This document shows positions 38,874 to 48,069 of a DNA stretch of 64,000 bases, piece after piece. How positions within the stretch are numbered: position 1 is the stretch's first letter; each line of letters starts with the position of its first letter. The notes beneath the pieces are model-generated. The model was given only the letters and a program-made list of their open reading frames with translations. It was not told the origin of the DNA and did not search any database. Where the stretch lies: the NCBI RefSeq assembly GCF_904846715.1, contig NZ_CAJHBU010000009.1, positions 1 to 64,000 of the forward strand, read 5' to 3'. A program made the translations under genes and the position numbers. The stretch is from Psychrobacter vallis. Its GTDB lineage: Bacteria > Pseudomonadota > Gammaproteobacteria > Pseudomonadales > Moraxellaceae.

Positions 38874-41096
38874 CTACGTGGCACTACTTTCAGTATCAAA
38901 TGACTCTGCCAATATGACACCACCATCTTCTTTGGTAATCATCACCGTCGCTGAGCGAGGTATACTGCCTCCAGCAACCGCACCCCAATTGTCTGGATGT
39001 TGAATATTAATAAAGAGGGTTTTAAAGTCAGGTGTCAAGACAATACCCGTCACTTCGCAGCCTTTAGGACCGACAAAGAAACGCTTGATATTGTCGTTAC
39101 TGGCAGGCATACCCACTCGCGTTTGTTGTCCTGCTGAGGTAGTCACGGTTGTACCATCACTCACTTTACCGGGTAGTGCAGCCAGTAACATGCAGCTAGT
39201 GGTATCGGTATAAGCGCCGTCATCCGTCTGTATCCACAGTACGCCACGCGGATCGAAGTACAATCCATCTGGGGAAGACAAATCGTTGCTGTCGCTAAGT
39301 CCTGATAAGTTTTCGGCACTCAAGTCACTTGGCGCAGCAAACAGATAAATGTCCCACTCAAAGCTTGTCGCTGCATGATCACCGCCTGCTTCTGCCCAGC
39401 GAATGATATGACCATTTTTATTACCGCTTCGCTTACCATTTGCTTGATAACTACGTGGGTTAGAGGCTGAAAGCGGTTGATCATCTCTGACACCGCGATT
39501 GGTATTGTTGGTCAAAGTGATATATACCTCGCCTGTAATGGGGCTGACTGATACCCATTCTGGTCGATCCATCTTGGTAGCACCAACTTTATCAGCCGCT
39601 GCACGGGCAAAGACCAATACTTCATCTTGTCCATTGAAAGGCAGTACGCTATTAGAAGCATCCAAGCCATTTTGGCCATGGACCAGTGCTTTCCATTCAC
39701 CACTACCATCTTCATTGAAGATGGCGGCATATAACGTGCCTTCATCCAGATACTTATCGCCTGCTTTTAGACCACCGCCGATATCACTATTTGACCATAC
39801 AGCCTTGGAGACAAACTTATAGATATATTCGCCGCGAGCATCATCGCCCATATAAAAGACCACAGGTTTGCCTTGCTCAACTGGCGCATAGGCACAGTTT
39901 TCATGGGCAAAACGTCCCAACGCGGTGCGCTTTTGTGAGATAGAGTTTTGATCAAACGGGTCAATCTCTGTGACATAACCAAAAGTATTAAAGCCATTAC
40001 GGTAATCTTCAGTGGCATTTGCCCCCACAGCGGTCATATCCCAGCGTGAAAACTCATCTGGTATTGTGGCATCTTTGGCATCAGGAGTGTGCCATAGATA
40101 TTCCCAGCCAGGGAAGTTTTCTGTTGCTCCGTAACGCACCCGACCGTAGTTTTGCCCAGCGCTTAATTGACTGGCATCTTGCCCACGGGCAAATACCCCT
40201 AAGAAGTTTTCTTCGCAGGTCAGGTACGTGCCCCAAGGTGACAATCCTGCGCCGCAGTTATTGTTGATGCCGCGAGTCTGGTGGCCTGTTGGATCAAATT
40301 TGGTCTTCACCAAATCAGAGCCTGCTACAGGACCAGTCAATTGCGCGGTCGTACTGCTGGTGACACGGCGATTGTACTTAGAATTTGGTACCATTTCATA
40401 GCCTTTGCCATCCGCTCGGCGCGTCATTTCAACCACCGAAACGCCATGACAGTTGACTTCACGGCGCACATCACTGGCAAGGCGACGATTTTGATAGATC
40501 GGAGCGGCATCAGCGTCTTCAATGACATGGTAACCAAACGGGCTTAATTCAGCACTATTTACGTATTCGTGATTCAGGACCAGCAGACCGTTTTCTGAGG
40601 CTTTGACATCATATGCGTTGCCTTTTTTGCCAAAGAACCACATACCATCATGATTGTCGCCCATGCGCCATTCAAATGACTCTGCTGATTGCTCGCGGTT
40701 GTCTTTCCAGTCCTCAATACCAGAGATGAGTGGCATGCCTAGCGGTAATATCATTTCCGCTTTATAGCCTTCTGCCACAGTTATCATGTCAGCAGTTGAG
40801 TGCGCTACTGCCGTAAAATTCAAGGTTTCAGGGCGTGTTAAATCACCTTGTGCAGGGATCGCGGCATCATTGCCATTCTCTACGATAGGGCTACTACTGT
40901 TATCATCATCGTCACTACAGCCAACCAAAGGTAGCGCCCCAAAGAACGCGGCAGCCGTCAATCCTGTGCCACCTTTCAAGATGCTACGGCGGTTTAAACG
41001 ACGACTAATAATGGTCTGAAAGTCGGTATTATTGGTATGGTTCGAATCTTCAACGATTTCGTGGGCGTGCTCTAGCTTATCATTTAATGATGTCAT
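38874..41096 (-). CDS. PhoX-family (DUF839) phosphatase, Tat-exported
   Basis: This 740-residue exported protein belongs to the PhoX/DUF839 family, which includes calcium- and iron-dependent alkaline phosphatases. A twin-arginine motif (NRRSILKGGTG, about residues 34-44) and the following hydrophobic stretch ending LPLVGCSDDDD indicate Tat export and probably a lipobox. Family landmarks include GISVVEM-like text (HGVSVVEMTR), AGLSPWGTYLTCEENF, GRFAHENCA, VYFMGDD-like VFYMGDDARGEYIYKFV, and LYFDPRGVLWIQTDDG. It would release phosphate from organic esters in the periplasm. No pho box was identified in the about 250 bases upstream. Confidence 0.88.
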   Translation of the reverse strand: MTSLNDKLEHAHEIVEDSNHTNNTDFQTIISRRLNRRSILKGGTGLTAAAFFGALPLVGCSDDDDNSSSPIVENGNDAAIPAQGDLTRPETLNFTAVAHSTADMITVAEGYKAEMILPLGMPLISGIEDWKDNREQSAESFEWRMGDNHDGMWFFGKKGNAYDVKASENGLLVLNHEYVNSAELSPFGYHVIEDADAAPIYQNRRLASDVRREVNCHGVSVVEMTRRADGKGYEMVPNSKYNRRVTSSTTAQLTGPVAGSDLVKTKFDPTGHQTRGINNNCGAGLSPWGTYLTCEENFLGVFARGQDASQLSAGQNYGRVRYGATENFPGWEYLWHTPDAKDATIPDEFSRWDMTAVGANATEDYRNGFNTFGYVTEIDPFDQNSISQKRTALGRFAHENCAYAPVEQGKPVVFYMGDDARGEYIYKFVSKAVWSNSDIGGGLKAGDKYLDEGTLYAAIFNEDGSGEWKALVHGQNGLDASNSVLPFNGQDEVLVFARAAADKVGATKMDRPEWVSVSPITGEVYITLTNNTNRGVRDDQPLSASNPRSYQANGKRSGNKNGHIIRWAEAGGDHAATSFEWDIYLFAAPSDLSAENLSGLSDSNDLSSPDGLYFDPRGVLWIQTDDGAYTDTTSCMLLAALPGKVSDGTTVTTSAGQQTRVGMPASNDNIKRFFVGPKGCEVTGIVLTPDFKTLFINIQHPDNWGAVAGGSIPRSATVMITKEDGGVILAESFDTESSAT

Positions 41097-41265
41097 TATC
41101 AGTCACCTTGCAGTTGGCTGGATTGGCGTGAAAAAAGGATTGCGGCTTAAAATTTTAACCGCTAAAGTACGAATTACGACTTAGTCTAATGCTAGTTTGT
41201 GACAGTACGTTGACATTTTGAAGTTATGCTAACGAAAAGCATTATGATGAGAAATGCACGGACAT

Positions 41266-41306
41266 AAAAAAATCCCAAGCGCTCATTGGAGGCACTTGGG
41301 ATTTTT
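41266..41306 (-). terminator. Terminator after the FAH-family gene
   Basis: AAAAAATCCCAAG pairs with CTTGGGATTTTT around a 15-base loop. It ends the transporter/FAH transcript on the minus strand. Confidence 0.83.
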
Positions 41307-41350
41307 GATCAGATTTATTTGAAACGATACGGTATTGCCGAGCTAGAAAC

Positions 41351-42067
41351 TTATCGAACCTGTACCTGCCACTCATGGTCACCCAGCTTTAATGTCAGTT
41401 TATCATCTGCCTGCAAGACACCAACACCACTTGGTGTACCTGTCATAATGACATCACCTGCTTGCAAGCTAAAAGCATGGCTAATTTCGGCAAGTAGCTC
41501 GTAAACCGGAAATAGCATTAAAGCGCTATCACCATCTTGTCGCAGCTCATCATTGATGGTTAGTTGATAATTTACTTGGCTAAAATCACCAAACGCTTGT
41601 GGCTCAAGCCAATCAGCCAATACGCACGCACCATCAAAACACTTAGCACGCTCCCACGGATAGCCTTTTTCTTTCAGCTCGCTTTGCAAGTCACGTAAGG
41701 TCAAATCAAGCCCCACCGTCACGCCACCAATAGCCAGCTTTGCTTGCTCAGCAGTGGCCGCAGATAAATCCGCTGCCAGCTGAATACATAGCTCCGCTTC
41801 ATAATGGGTATCACCATACACCGCTGGGTTGGGACGAACAATATCATTACGCACACTGACCACTGACGAGGCAGGCTTCATGAATAAGATGGGTGATTTG
41901 GGGATTTCATTGCCAAGCTCGCGAGCGTGCTCAGCATAATTACGGCCAACGCAAACTACCTTGCCGATGGAAGCTCTGACACTATCATCAAAATTGGCGA
42001 TACTCGCATCATCATTGACGCTGGCAGCAATCGCATTGACTAAAGACACATGTGGTGATTGGCTCAT
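41351..42067 (-). CDS. Fumarylacetoacetate hydrolase family protein
   Basis: The 238-residue enzyme has the FAH fold seen in acylpyruvate hydrolases and decarboxylases (YcgM/FAHD1-like). Metal-binding Glu residues lie in the segment GDTHYEAELCIQLA, and the active site includes VGRNYAEHARELGN, ILFMKPASSV and GDVIMTGTPSGVG. It hydrolyses or decarboxylates a beta-diketo or oxaloacetate-like acid; the exact substrate is not deducible. It is the last gene of the polar amino-acid transporter unit, separated from the permease stop by about 80 bases, and so may be co-transcribed. A catabolic link to the imported amino acid is possible but not shown. Confidence 0.9.
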   Translation of the reverse strand: MSQSPHVSLVNAIAASVNDDASIANFDDSVRASIGKVVCVGRNYAEHARELGNEIPKSPILFMKPASSVVSVRNDIVRPNPAVYGDTHYEAELCIQLAADLSAATAEQAKLAIGGVTVGLDLTLRDLQSELKEKGYPWERAKCFDGACVLADWLEPQAFGDFSQVNYQLTINDELRQDGDSALMLFPVYELLAEISHAFSLQAGDVIMTGTPSGVGVLQADDKLTLKLGDHEWQVQVR

Positions 42068-42149
42068 ACTAGGCGCTCACAGTAAATTATTGATATTTTA
42101 TTAAGGTAGATGTATCGCGCTACCTCACACTAATTTTCTTGATACATCA

Positions 42150-42875
42150 CTACGGAATGGTATTGGTCACTACATCAGGTGGTACATAGCTGGCATGACG
42201 ATTCATTCTGTTTTCAAACAATCTAAAGCTAAATAAAATCACCCATGACAATAACAGATAAATGATACCAGCAGCAAAAAACAGCTCCATCAAGGTATAA
42301 GTGCGCGCACTAATCGTACGAGCGACACCCGTGATGTCCATCAACGCAATGGTTGACGCCAGCGCACTGCCTTTTAGCATAAAGATGACTTCATTACTAT
42401 ACGCTGGAATCACAATACCAAAGGCGCGAGGCAAAGTGATGCGTGTCAGCTTCTGCCACTTTGACATACCAATCGCGTCCGCCGCTTCCAGCTCGCCCAC
42501 TGGAATCGTTTGAATCGCACCGCGAATAATCTCTGCCAAATAAGCACTGGTATTCATGGTAAAGGCAATGATAGCACACCAATACGCTTGGCTGAGCACC
42601 GGCTCCCATAAGAATGAATTGCGTACGGCCTCAAACTGTCCAAGACCATAATAAATCAAAAATATCTGAACCAGTAACGGTGTACCACGAAAAAAGAAGA
42701 TATAAGAGAAGGGTAATATCTGTACCAACCAGTTTTTTGACAAACGCAATTGCGCTAAAATCAAACCAAAGAACAGCCCGATAATGCCTGAAACAACGAC
42801 CAGTTGTACGGTCAATACTGCCCCATTGAGTAAGTCAGGAATACTATCAAAAATGACCTGCCAATTCCAATCCAT
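42150..42875 (-). CDS. Polar amino acid ABC transporter permease (HisM/ArtM type)
   Basis: This 241-residue inner-membrane protein has about five helices. The opening MDWNWQVIFDSIPDLLNGAVLTVQLV is typical of the M-type subunit, and the EAA loop reads VGELEAADAIGMSKWQKLTRITLPRAFGIVIPAY. It starts 12 bases after the neighbouring Q-type permease stop, consistent with one transcript. Together they should form the channel for basic or polar amino acids bound by the lipoproteins upstream. Confidence 0.92.
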   Translation of the reverse strand: MDWNWQVIFDSIPDLLNGAVLTVQLVVVSGIIGLFFGLILAQLRLSKNWLVQILPFSYIFFFRGTPLLVQIFLIYYGLGQFEAVRNSFLWEPVLSQAYWCAIIAFTMNTSAYLAEIIRGAIQTIPVGELEAADAIGMSKWQKLTRITLPRAFGIVIPAYSNEVIFMLKGSALASTIALMDITGVARTISARTYTLMELFFAAGIIYLLLSWVILFSFRLFENRMNRHASYVPPDVVTNTIP

Positions 42876-42887
42876 AGTAGCTCTCCT

Positions 42888-43622
42888 CTATCCTATGGTC
42901 GATTGACGGTGGGTTGTTTGACGGCTCAGCTTTTTGGCATAACGTGCCGCTGGATTGGCGCGCCATTCAAGCCACATCATAAAGCCTGTAATCAACATGG
43001 TCAGGCCCAAATAAATAATCGCCGCTGCCATATAAAAGGTAAATGGCTGCTGCGTGGATTGTGCGGCACGTGACGACTGATACATAATATCTTTGAGACC
43101 AACCACCGATACTAGAGCGGTGTCTTTGAGCAACACCAAAAACAAGTTGCCCAATCCGGGCAACGCAATTTGCCAAACTTGCGGCAAGGTGACACGATAA
43201 AATGTCTGAAAAGGACGCATCCCAATCGCTTGCGCTGCCTCGCGCTGACCTATCGGAATCTCTTGGATAGACATGCGAAAAATTTCGGTCGCATAAGCCC
43301 CAAACGCAATAGATAATGCCATCACGCCACCCCAAAAGGCACTAATCTCAACATATTCGTTATAACCGAATTTTTTGAGAATCGTCATGAGCAGTATAGA
43401 GCCGCCATAATAGATAAACAGTACCAATAACAGCTCTGGAATACCGCGCATTGTCGCTGTATACACAGTCGCAATCTTACGCAGCAGCCAGATATTAGAC
43501 AGCTTAGCTGTGGCACCGAGTAGCCCTAAAGCCATGCCGATGACTAAACTGGTCATGGCAAGTTTTATGGTGACGGTAGCGCCGCTCAGTAGTAGCGCGC
43601 CAAATCCTTGTAAGTCAAACAC
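42888..43622 (-). CDS. Polar amino acid ABC transporter permease (HisQ/ArtQ type)
   Basis: This 244-residue membrane subunit begins MFDLQGFGALLLSGATVTIKLA, the Q-type pattern, and has the EAA loop IGQREAAQAIGMRPFQTFYRVTLPQVWQIALPGLG. A basic tail (RYAKKLSRQTTHRQ) ends the protein. It precedes the M-type permease and follows, after a terminator and a 470-base gap, the last of three binding-protein genes. Confidence 0.92.
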   Translation of the reverse strand: MFDLQGFGALLLSGATVTIKLAMTSLVIGMALGLLGATAKLSNIWLLRKIATVYTATMRGIPELLLVLFIYYGGSILLMTILKKFGYNEYVEISAFWGGVMALSIAFGAYATEIFRMSIQEIPIGQREAAQAIGMRPFQTFYRVTLPQVWQIALPGLGNLFLVLLKDTALVSVVGLKDIMYQSSRAAQSTQQPFTFYMAAAIIYLGLTMLITGFMMWLEWRANPAARYAKKLSRQTTHRQSTIG

Positions 43623-43737
43623 AATTATCCACTCAGTCTCTTTATATTAGCAATTTGCAAAATATGAGTTAAAAGAATCAGCATCAATGGCTGAGCGCTG
43701 CTGATAATCGTATTTTATCCCAAATAGACACAGATTC

Positions 43738-43777
43738 TTTGTCTCATAGATAGGTTGTTTGTCTCATAGATGGAGGC
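43738..43777. repeat. Tandem 20-bp duplication
   Basis: Two adjacent units, TTTGTCTCATAGATAGGTTG and TTTGTCTCATAGATGGAGGC, share the first 14 bases exactly. They lie upstream of the permease genes. Confidence 0.65.
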
Positions 43778-44000
43778 AAAATCGATACGATTACCACTGC
43801 GAAAATTGACACAGTAGAAATGAGCGCTGATTTTATCATAATCGCTGGGCGCTATGTTAATACTCACAGGTAAAAGCTGTGCCTAAATAGACACTTATTT
43901 TCTTAAAAATGAGTGAAATCAGCCAGATTGATACAAACCAAGCAGTCAATATTGATAGTTTTGGCGACTTTTATCTTCCAAACACTTTTACAGCAGAACA

Positions 44001-44030
44001 AAAAAGGATATCGCTATTGAGGCAATATCC
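44001..44030 (-). terminator. Terminator after the third binding-protein gene
   Basis: On the minus strand GGATATTGC pairs with GCGATATCC and continues into T6. It lies 65 bases past the stop. Confidence 0.85.
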
Positions 44031-44094
44031 CTGTTGTTAAACTATAGTTGGTGAAACTTAAAAAGCCACTCGTTGAGATTTGAAAATTTAACGC

Positions 44095-45009
44095 TTACTC
44101 GGCAGGATTTTCTGGTGTCTTAGCATTAGTACTGGTCTCTGCCGCTGCGCTGCTCGCTGCAACCGCAAAATACTTTTGATTGATTTCATCATAAGTGCCA
44201 TTGGCTTTGATATTGGCTAACGACTGATTAATTTTCGCTTGTAACGCATCACCTGGGCGCACGGCAATGGCAAAATTATCATTGATATCAATCTCTTCGC
44301 CTTTGAGCGCATAATTACTGCCCGATGTCGTACCAAGCCACTCTAAAGCAGGCAGTTTGTCAGAGACCATCGCATCAACGCGCTCTGAACCCAAATCCAA
44401 GAACGCATTGCTCAACGTATCATAAAGCTTCATATCAGCTTTTGGATACGCCTTCTCAAGCCACTGCGAAGAGATGGTCGAGCGCTGGGCAGCAATAGAG
44501 TGTGAATCAATATCACTGCTATTGCTAGGATCAAAACTACTGTCTTTTTTGGCCAAAAACACCAAGGTATTGCTAAAGTAAGGCTCTGTAAAGCTGACTT
44601 GTTGCTCGCGTTCGGGTGTGACGGACATGGCTGCCACAATCGCATCATATTTGCCCGCTTTTAAACCCGGAATGATACCGTCCCAATCTTGCGCAGTGAT
44701 TTCACAAGTCATTTTCATGTCGGCACAGAGAGCGTTGGCGATATCCACATCGAAACCCCCAAGCGTGCCATCAGCATTGGTATAGTTGAAAGGTGCATAC
44801 GCCCCTTCAGTACCAATACGCAATACCTCGCCTGTCGCCGCTGTATCTTGAGTGGCTGTATCATTCGCATCATCCTGACCATTACTACAACCTGTCAACG
44901 CCAAAAGCATCGACACCGCCATGACAGGTACTGACAAACGGCGTGCCTTTGCCTCATTGCTGACTGAGTTTTTGGCGATTGTACGGTATTGGTCAAAAGG
45001 TTTGTTCAT
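44095..45009 (-). CDS. Polar amino acid-binding lipoprotein, third of three
   Basis: This 304-residue family-3 solute-binding protein has a signal whose lipobox is LALTGC (Cys near residue 41). The mature domain has the family motifs LRIGTEGAYAPFNYTNADGTLGGFDVDIANALC, DWDGIIPGLKAGKYDAIVAAMSVTPERE and AQRSTISSQWLEK. It closely parallels the two genes upstream in order and motif text, showing a tandem triplication with divergence. The C-terminus has a low-complexity Ala/Ser/Thr tail. Ligand is probably a basic amino acid or histidine, judged from the family and the LAO/HisJ-like text only. Confidence 0.9.
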   Translation of the reverse strand: MNKPFDQYRTIAKNSVSNEAKARRLSVPVMAVSMLLALTGCSNGQDDANDTATQDTAATGEVLRIGTEGAYAPFNYTNADGTLGGFDVDIANALCADMKMTCEITAQDWDGIIPGLKAGKYDAIVAAMSVTPEREQQVSFTEPYFSNTLVFLAKKDSSFDPSNSSDIDSHSIAAQRSTISSQWLEKAYPKADMKLYDTLSNAFLDLGSERVDAMVSDKLPALEWLGTTSGSNYALKGEEIDINDNFAIAVRPGDALQAKINQSLANIKANGTYDEINQKYFAVAASSAAAETSTNAKTPENPAE

Positions 45010-45093
45010 GATCGTCCTTGGTATTTACCCGTGAAAATAAAGCCCATCGCTTTGGTTAGGGCGTGTTGCTTGGATTGACCTTGTTACTTTAAT

Positions 45094-45126
45094 TAACAGC
45101 TATAGGCAAATATCCATAGCCGTTAA
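45094..45126. terminator. Hairpin between the second and third binding-protein genes
   Basis: TTAACAGCTATAGG pairs with CCATAGCCGTTAA around a seven-base loop. There is no T-tract, so it may be a processing or stability hairpin rather than a true terminator. Confidence 0.5.
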
Positions 45127-45156
45127 TCGCAGCATTTATAGCGCTAAGCTGCCATA

Positions 45157-46083
45157 TCAGTTTGTGGCGGCTTCTGTGGCGATGACAGCATCATCTTCAA
45201 CCACCATGACTTCTTTTAAGTCAGTGGTTGCCACGGCTTTCTGAGCGGCAGCCGTTGAGCTGGTACCAAAATAGCTGCCAGTGATTTGGTCATAAGTACC
45301 ATTGTCTTTTAGCTCAGCCAAAGCTTTGTTGAACTTGGCGACCAGTGGATCCCCTTTACGAAACGCAATACCCATCGCATCTTCGTCAGTGCTGATTTCT
45401 TGTCCTTTCACTTCGTAGTCTTTACCCGCTTCGGTTTTTAACCAATCAATACCGGTGACTTTGTCAGACATCATCGCTCGCACACGGCCTGACTTTAGAT
45501 CCAAATAGGCATTGTCTTGGGTGTCATACAGCTTGATATCTGCGTTGGCATGTTCATCTTGCAAATATTGTGAGGCGACGGTTGAGCGCTGTGAAGCAAC
45601 AGGCTGCCCTTCCAAGTCTCCTACACTAATATCATCGCCTTTTTTGCCGATCAAAATAATGCCGGTATGAAAATACGGATCAGTAAATTCAACCACTTCT
45701 TTACGCTCAGGCGTGATGGACATTCCAGCGATAATGGCATCGAATTTTTGCGCGTTCAGCCCTGGAATCAGACCATCCCAGTCTTGGGAAATGACTTCAC
45801 ATTCTGCCTGCATTTGCGCACATAACGCATCGACCAGCTCAATCTCGTAGCCAATCAATTTGCCATCAGCATCCGTATAACTGAAGGGTTTGTAGCTTGA
45901 TTCGGTGGCGATTTTTATGCTCGTCGGCGCATCGGTCGCGGTATCAGCCGCAGCGCTATCCGCTGGTGTTGAGCTATTGTTACAACCAGCCAGCATAAGC
46001 ATGGCGGCACTTAATGGCGCAAGCCAAAGTGTCTTGGTTTTTAGCATTTTGGTTTTGTGTGATGATGTCATGGATATTGTCAT
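45157..46083 (-). CDS. Polar amino acid-binding lipoprotein, second of three
   Basis: This 308-residue family-3 solute-binding protein has a signal ending in the lipobox LMLAGC. The mature domain shows IKIATESSYKPFSYTDADGKLIGYEIELVDALC, DWDGLIPGLNAQKFDAIIAGMSITPERKE and VASQRSTVASQYLQ. Its ligand-pocket text differs from the first and third copies (FTDPYFHTGIILIGKK), which suggests a different ligand preference. The start at 46083 follows GAGGGA by about nine bases; an ATG eight codons upstream overlaps that site. It begins 50 bases after the first copy's stop. The tail after about residue 270 is an Ala/Thr/Val-rich extension. Confidence 0.9.
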   Translation of the reverse strand: MTISMTSSHKTKMLKTKTLWLAPLSAAMLMLAGCNNSSTPADSAAADTATDAPTSIKIATESSYKPFSYTDADGKLIGYEIELVDALCAQMQAECEVISQDWDGLIPGLNAQKFDAIIAGMSITPERKEVVEFTDPYFHTGIILIGKKGDDISVGDLEGQPVASQRSTVASQYLQDEHANADIKLYDTQDNAYLDLKSGRVRAMMSDKVTGIDWLKTEAGKDYEVKGQEISTDEDAMGIAFRKGDPLVAKFNKALAELKDNGTYDQITGSYFGTSSTAAAQKAVATTDLKEVMVVEDDAVIATEAATN

Positions 46084-46133
46084 GTTTGCTATTCCCTCAT
46101 GTTGCAATCAGAAGATGATGAACCAATAGAAAG

Positions 46134-46931
46134 TTACTGACCAAAGTTCGCTTGCTCAAGACGTGCCAGCTCACCATTACTACGGATTTCGCTCAATGCT
46201 TTATTAAAATCGTCTCTCAGTGCATCACCCTTACGAACCGCAATGGCAATATTATCGTCATTGTCAATTTCATCACCAACGATACCAAAGCCTTCAGGGT
46301 TGTCTGCCAACCATGATTTGGCAGATACTTTTTCAGCCAATACCGCATCGCTACGACCAGACTTTAGATCCAAATACGCATTGTCGTAATTGTCATACAA
46401 CTGCACGGTATTGCCGTCTTTGCCTTCGTAATTGTCTTGTAGATAAGCGCCAGGCGTGGTTGAACGTTGTCCACCTAGTGTCAAGCCTTGAATCGCCATA
46501 GGATCAAATTTGCCATTTGTATCCGTCAGCCACACCATCGTGTTGGAGAAGTAAGGCTCGGTAAAATCGACCTTTTCTTGACGTTCAGGGGTGATCGACA
46601 TACCCGCCACAACCGCGTCATATTTTTGTGCCAATAGACCAGGGATAATGCCGTCCCAATCTTGGGCGACGATTTCACATTTGGCTTGCATCTGTTTACA
46701 TAAGGCATTGGCAACGTCGATATCGTAGCCTGCCAAACTGCCATCAGCATTGGTATAATTAAAAGGAGGGTAAGCGCCTTCGGTCGCGATACGAATGGTC
46801 TTGCCAGACGTCTCTGCTGCCGATGCATCCGCATTGGTATCGGTGGCGTCATTAGCAGGTTGACTGCAAGCACTTAGCATCAACGCGGCGGTAATGGTCA
46901 TTGATGACCACAATAGGCGAGAATTCGACAT
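46134..46931 (-). CDS. Polar amino acid-binding lipoprotein, first of three
   Basis: This 265-residue family-3 solute-binding protein has a signal with the lipobox LMLSAC. The mature domain has IRIATEGAYPPFNYTNADGSLAGYDIDVANALC, DWDGIIPGLLAQKYDAVVAGMSITPERQE, FTEPYFSNTMVWL and GGQRSTTPGAYLQ. It is closest in text to the third copy at the start and to the second copy in the middle. It lacks the long C-terminal tails of the other two. A candidate promoter lies about 135 bases upstream, so the binding proteins can be expressed without the ATPase gene. Confidence 0.9.
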   Translation of the reverse strand: MSNSRLLWSSMTITAALMLSACSQPANDATDTNADASAAETSGKTIRIATEGAYPPFNYTNADGSLAGYDIDVANALCKQMQAKCEIVAQDWDGIIPGLLAQKYDAVVAGMSITPERQEKVDFTEPYFSNTMVWLTDTNGKFDPMAIQGLTLGGQRSTTPGAYLQDNYEGKDGNTVQLYDNYDNAYLDLKSGRSDAVLAEKVSAKSWLADNPEGFGIVGDEIDNDDNIAIAVRKGDALRDDFNKALSEIRSNGELARLEQANFGQ

Positions 46932-47271
46932 CGTACATTCCTTAAATTCTGATGGGTTTTAATGTAGGGTTCTGATATGTTGTTCTCTGACGTTCCTGCC
47001 AGACAAGCACGATAGGTAGTAGGAGATACCAGCAGCCATCATTATCGGCCACCTGTAAGCATTCTGATAATACCTGAGTAAAATATCAAAAACAAACATT
47101 TTACATACCGACTGTCATTAAAGTGTAATAAACCGTCAGCTGTCATTATCGTGCAGTGGTTTCATTTTTTAGAGGATTTTAGAATGGCAAGCTTAGGATG
47201 GCAGAAATGTCACCATCCTAGATTTTTGCATAATGGCTATTTTTAAATAAGGATTGAATTGAGGGCACGCT
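46932..47271. other. Gap between ATPase and binding-protein genes
   Basis: The 340 bases hold a candidate promoter (47067-47095), a short perfect hairpin (TAGGATGG with CCATCCTA, about 47197-47220) that lacks a T-tract, and a MITE end at the ATPase side. I see no gene. Confidence 0.5.
47067..47095 (-). promoter_or_regulatory. Candidate sigma-70 promoter for the binding-protein genes
   Basis: On the minus strand TTGTTT is followed, after exactly 17 bases, by TATTAT. The pair lies about 136-164 bases before the start at 46931. It is a pattern match only. Confidence 0.45.
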
Positions 47272-47274
47272 CTA
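47236..47274 (-). mobile_element. Solo left end of the MITE/IS family at the ATPase stop
   Basis: Read on the minus strand from the CTAG junction, GAGCGTGCCCTCAATTCAAT and the next bases match the left end of the MITE at 12203 (GGGAGTGTCCTCAATTCAAT) with a few differences. The TAG of the junction is the stop codon of the ATPase gene. Confidence 0.6.
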
Positions 47275-48069
47275 GGTTTGACGATGCGACGCCATAAAGT
47301 CTTTGACACGCTCAGAGGTAGGATTGTCAAAGACCTGCTCAGGTGTACCGATTTCCTCAACCACACCTTGGTGTAAAAACACCACTTTACTCGATACTTC
47401 TCGGGCAAAGCGCATCTCATGGGTAACGATCAGCATGGTACGCCCTTCTTCTGCCAACTCACGCATGACTGCCAACACTTCATTAACCAGTTCAGGATCT
47501 AAAGCTGATGTTGGCTCATCAAACAATAACACCTGCGGCTGCATGGCAAGCGCACGGGCGATGGCCACACGTTGACGTTGACCGCCAGACAAGTTCGCTG
47601 GATAAGCGTCTTTCTTGTCCAGTAGACCTACTTTGTCTAGCAGTTTTTCAGCATCGCTAATGGCTTGGGCTTTTTTGATCTTGAGGACTTGCGTTGGCCC
47701 TTCAATGATATTTTGCAAAATCGTCTTATGCGGCCACAAGTTAAAGTTCTGGAATACGAATCCCACGCGGGCGCGCAAACTTTCTAGCTGCTTAACATCC
47801 GAGGCTTGCAACTCGCCTGACTTTGCAGGTTTTAGCATTAGCTCTTCATTGCCGATCAGGATACGACCTTGGTTCGGATTTTCGAGCAAATTAATGCAGC
47901 GTAGCAAGGTGGATTTGCCTGAGCCAGATGAACCCAAAATAGAGATCACATCGCCATCGTAAGCAGTGAGAGACACCCCTTTTAGCACTGCCAATGAGCC
48001 GTAGCTTTTATGGATGTCTTGTAAATCTAAGGCGATAGGCCGAGTCGGATTTTTTTCGATATCAAGCAT
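47272..48069 (-). CDS. Polar amino acid ABC transporter ATP-binding protein (ArtP/HisP type)
   Basis: This 265-residue ATPase has Walker [10 protein letters not shown], the Q-loop [12 protein letters not shown] (a HisP/ArtP/GlnQ form), the signature [12 protein letters not shown], Walker [15 protein letters not shown] and the H-loop IVTHEMRFA. It should energise the two permeases at 42150-43622, although three binding-protein genes and two gaps separate them. The stop TAG overlaps the junction of a repeat end, so the natural C-terminus may have been reset; the end [11 protein letters not shown] is normal for the family. The substrate is likely basic or polar amino acids. Confidence 0.92.
   Translation of the reverse strand: MLDIEKNPTRPIALDLQDIHKSYGSLAVLKGVSLTAYDGDVISILGSSGSGKSTLLRCINLLENPNQGRILIGNEELMLKPAKSGELQASDVKQLESLRARVGFVFQNFNLWPHKTILQNIIEGPTQVLKIKKAQAISDAEKLLDKVGLLDKKDAYPANLSGGQRQRVAIARALAMQPQVLLFDEPTSALDPELVNEVLAVMRELAEEGRTMLIVTHEMRFAREVSSKVVFLHQGVVEEIGTPEQVFDNPTSERVKDFMASHRQT

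Larger units (their letters stand above)
43623..44094. other. Gap between the third binding protein and the permeases
   Basis: This 472-base AT-rich gap interrupts the transporter unit. It contains a terminator for the binding-protein transcript (44001-44030) and a tandem 20-bp duplication (43738-43777). The permease pair probably has its own weak promoter within 43623-43990 or depends on read-through. No gene is visible. Confidence 0.5.

Noticed and set aside
38692-39003. A plus-strand frame of 103 codons covering the 15-bp repeats
   Set aside because: It overlaps the end of the PhoX-family gene antisense and its Leu/Lys/Thr repeats come from the tandem DNA repeat; no start context.
47196-47220. 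Hairpin TAGGATGG/CCATCCTA as terminator of the ATPase gene
   Set aside because: The stem is perfect but no T-tract follows on the minus strand, so I list it only within the gap description.
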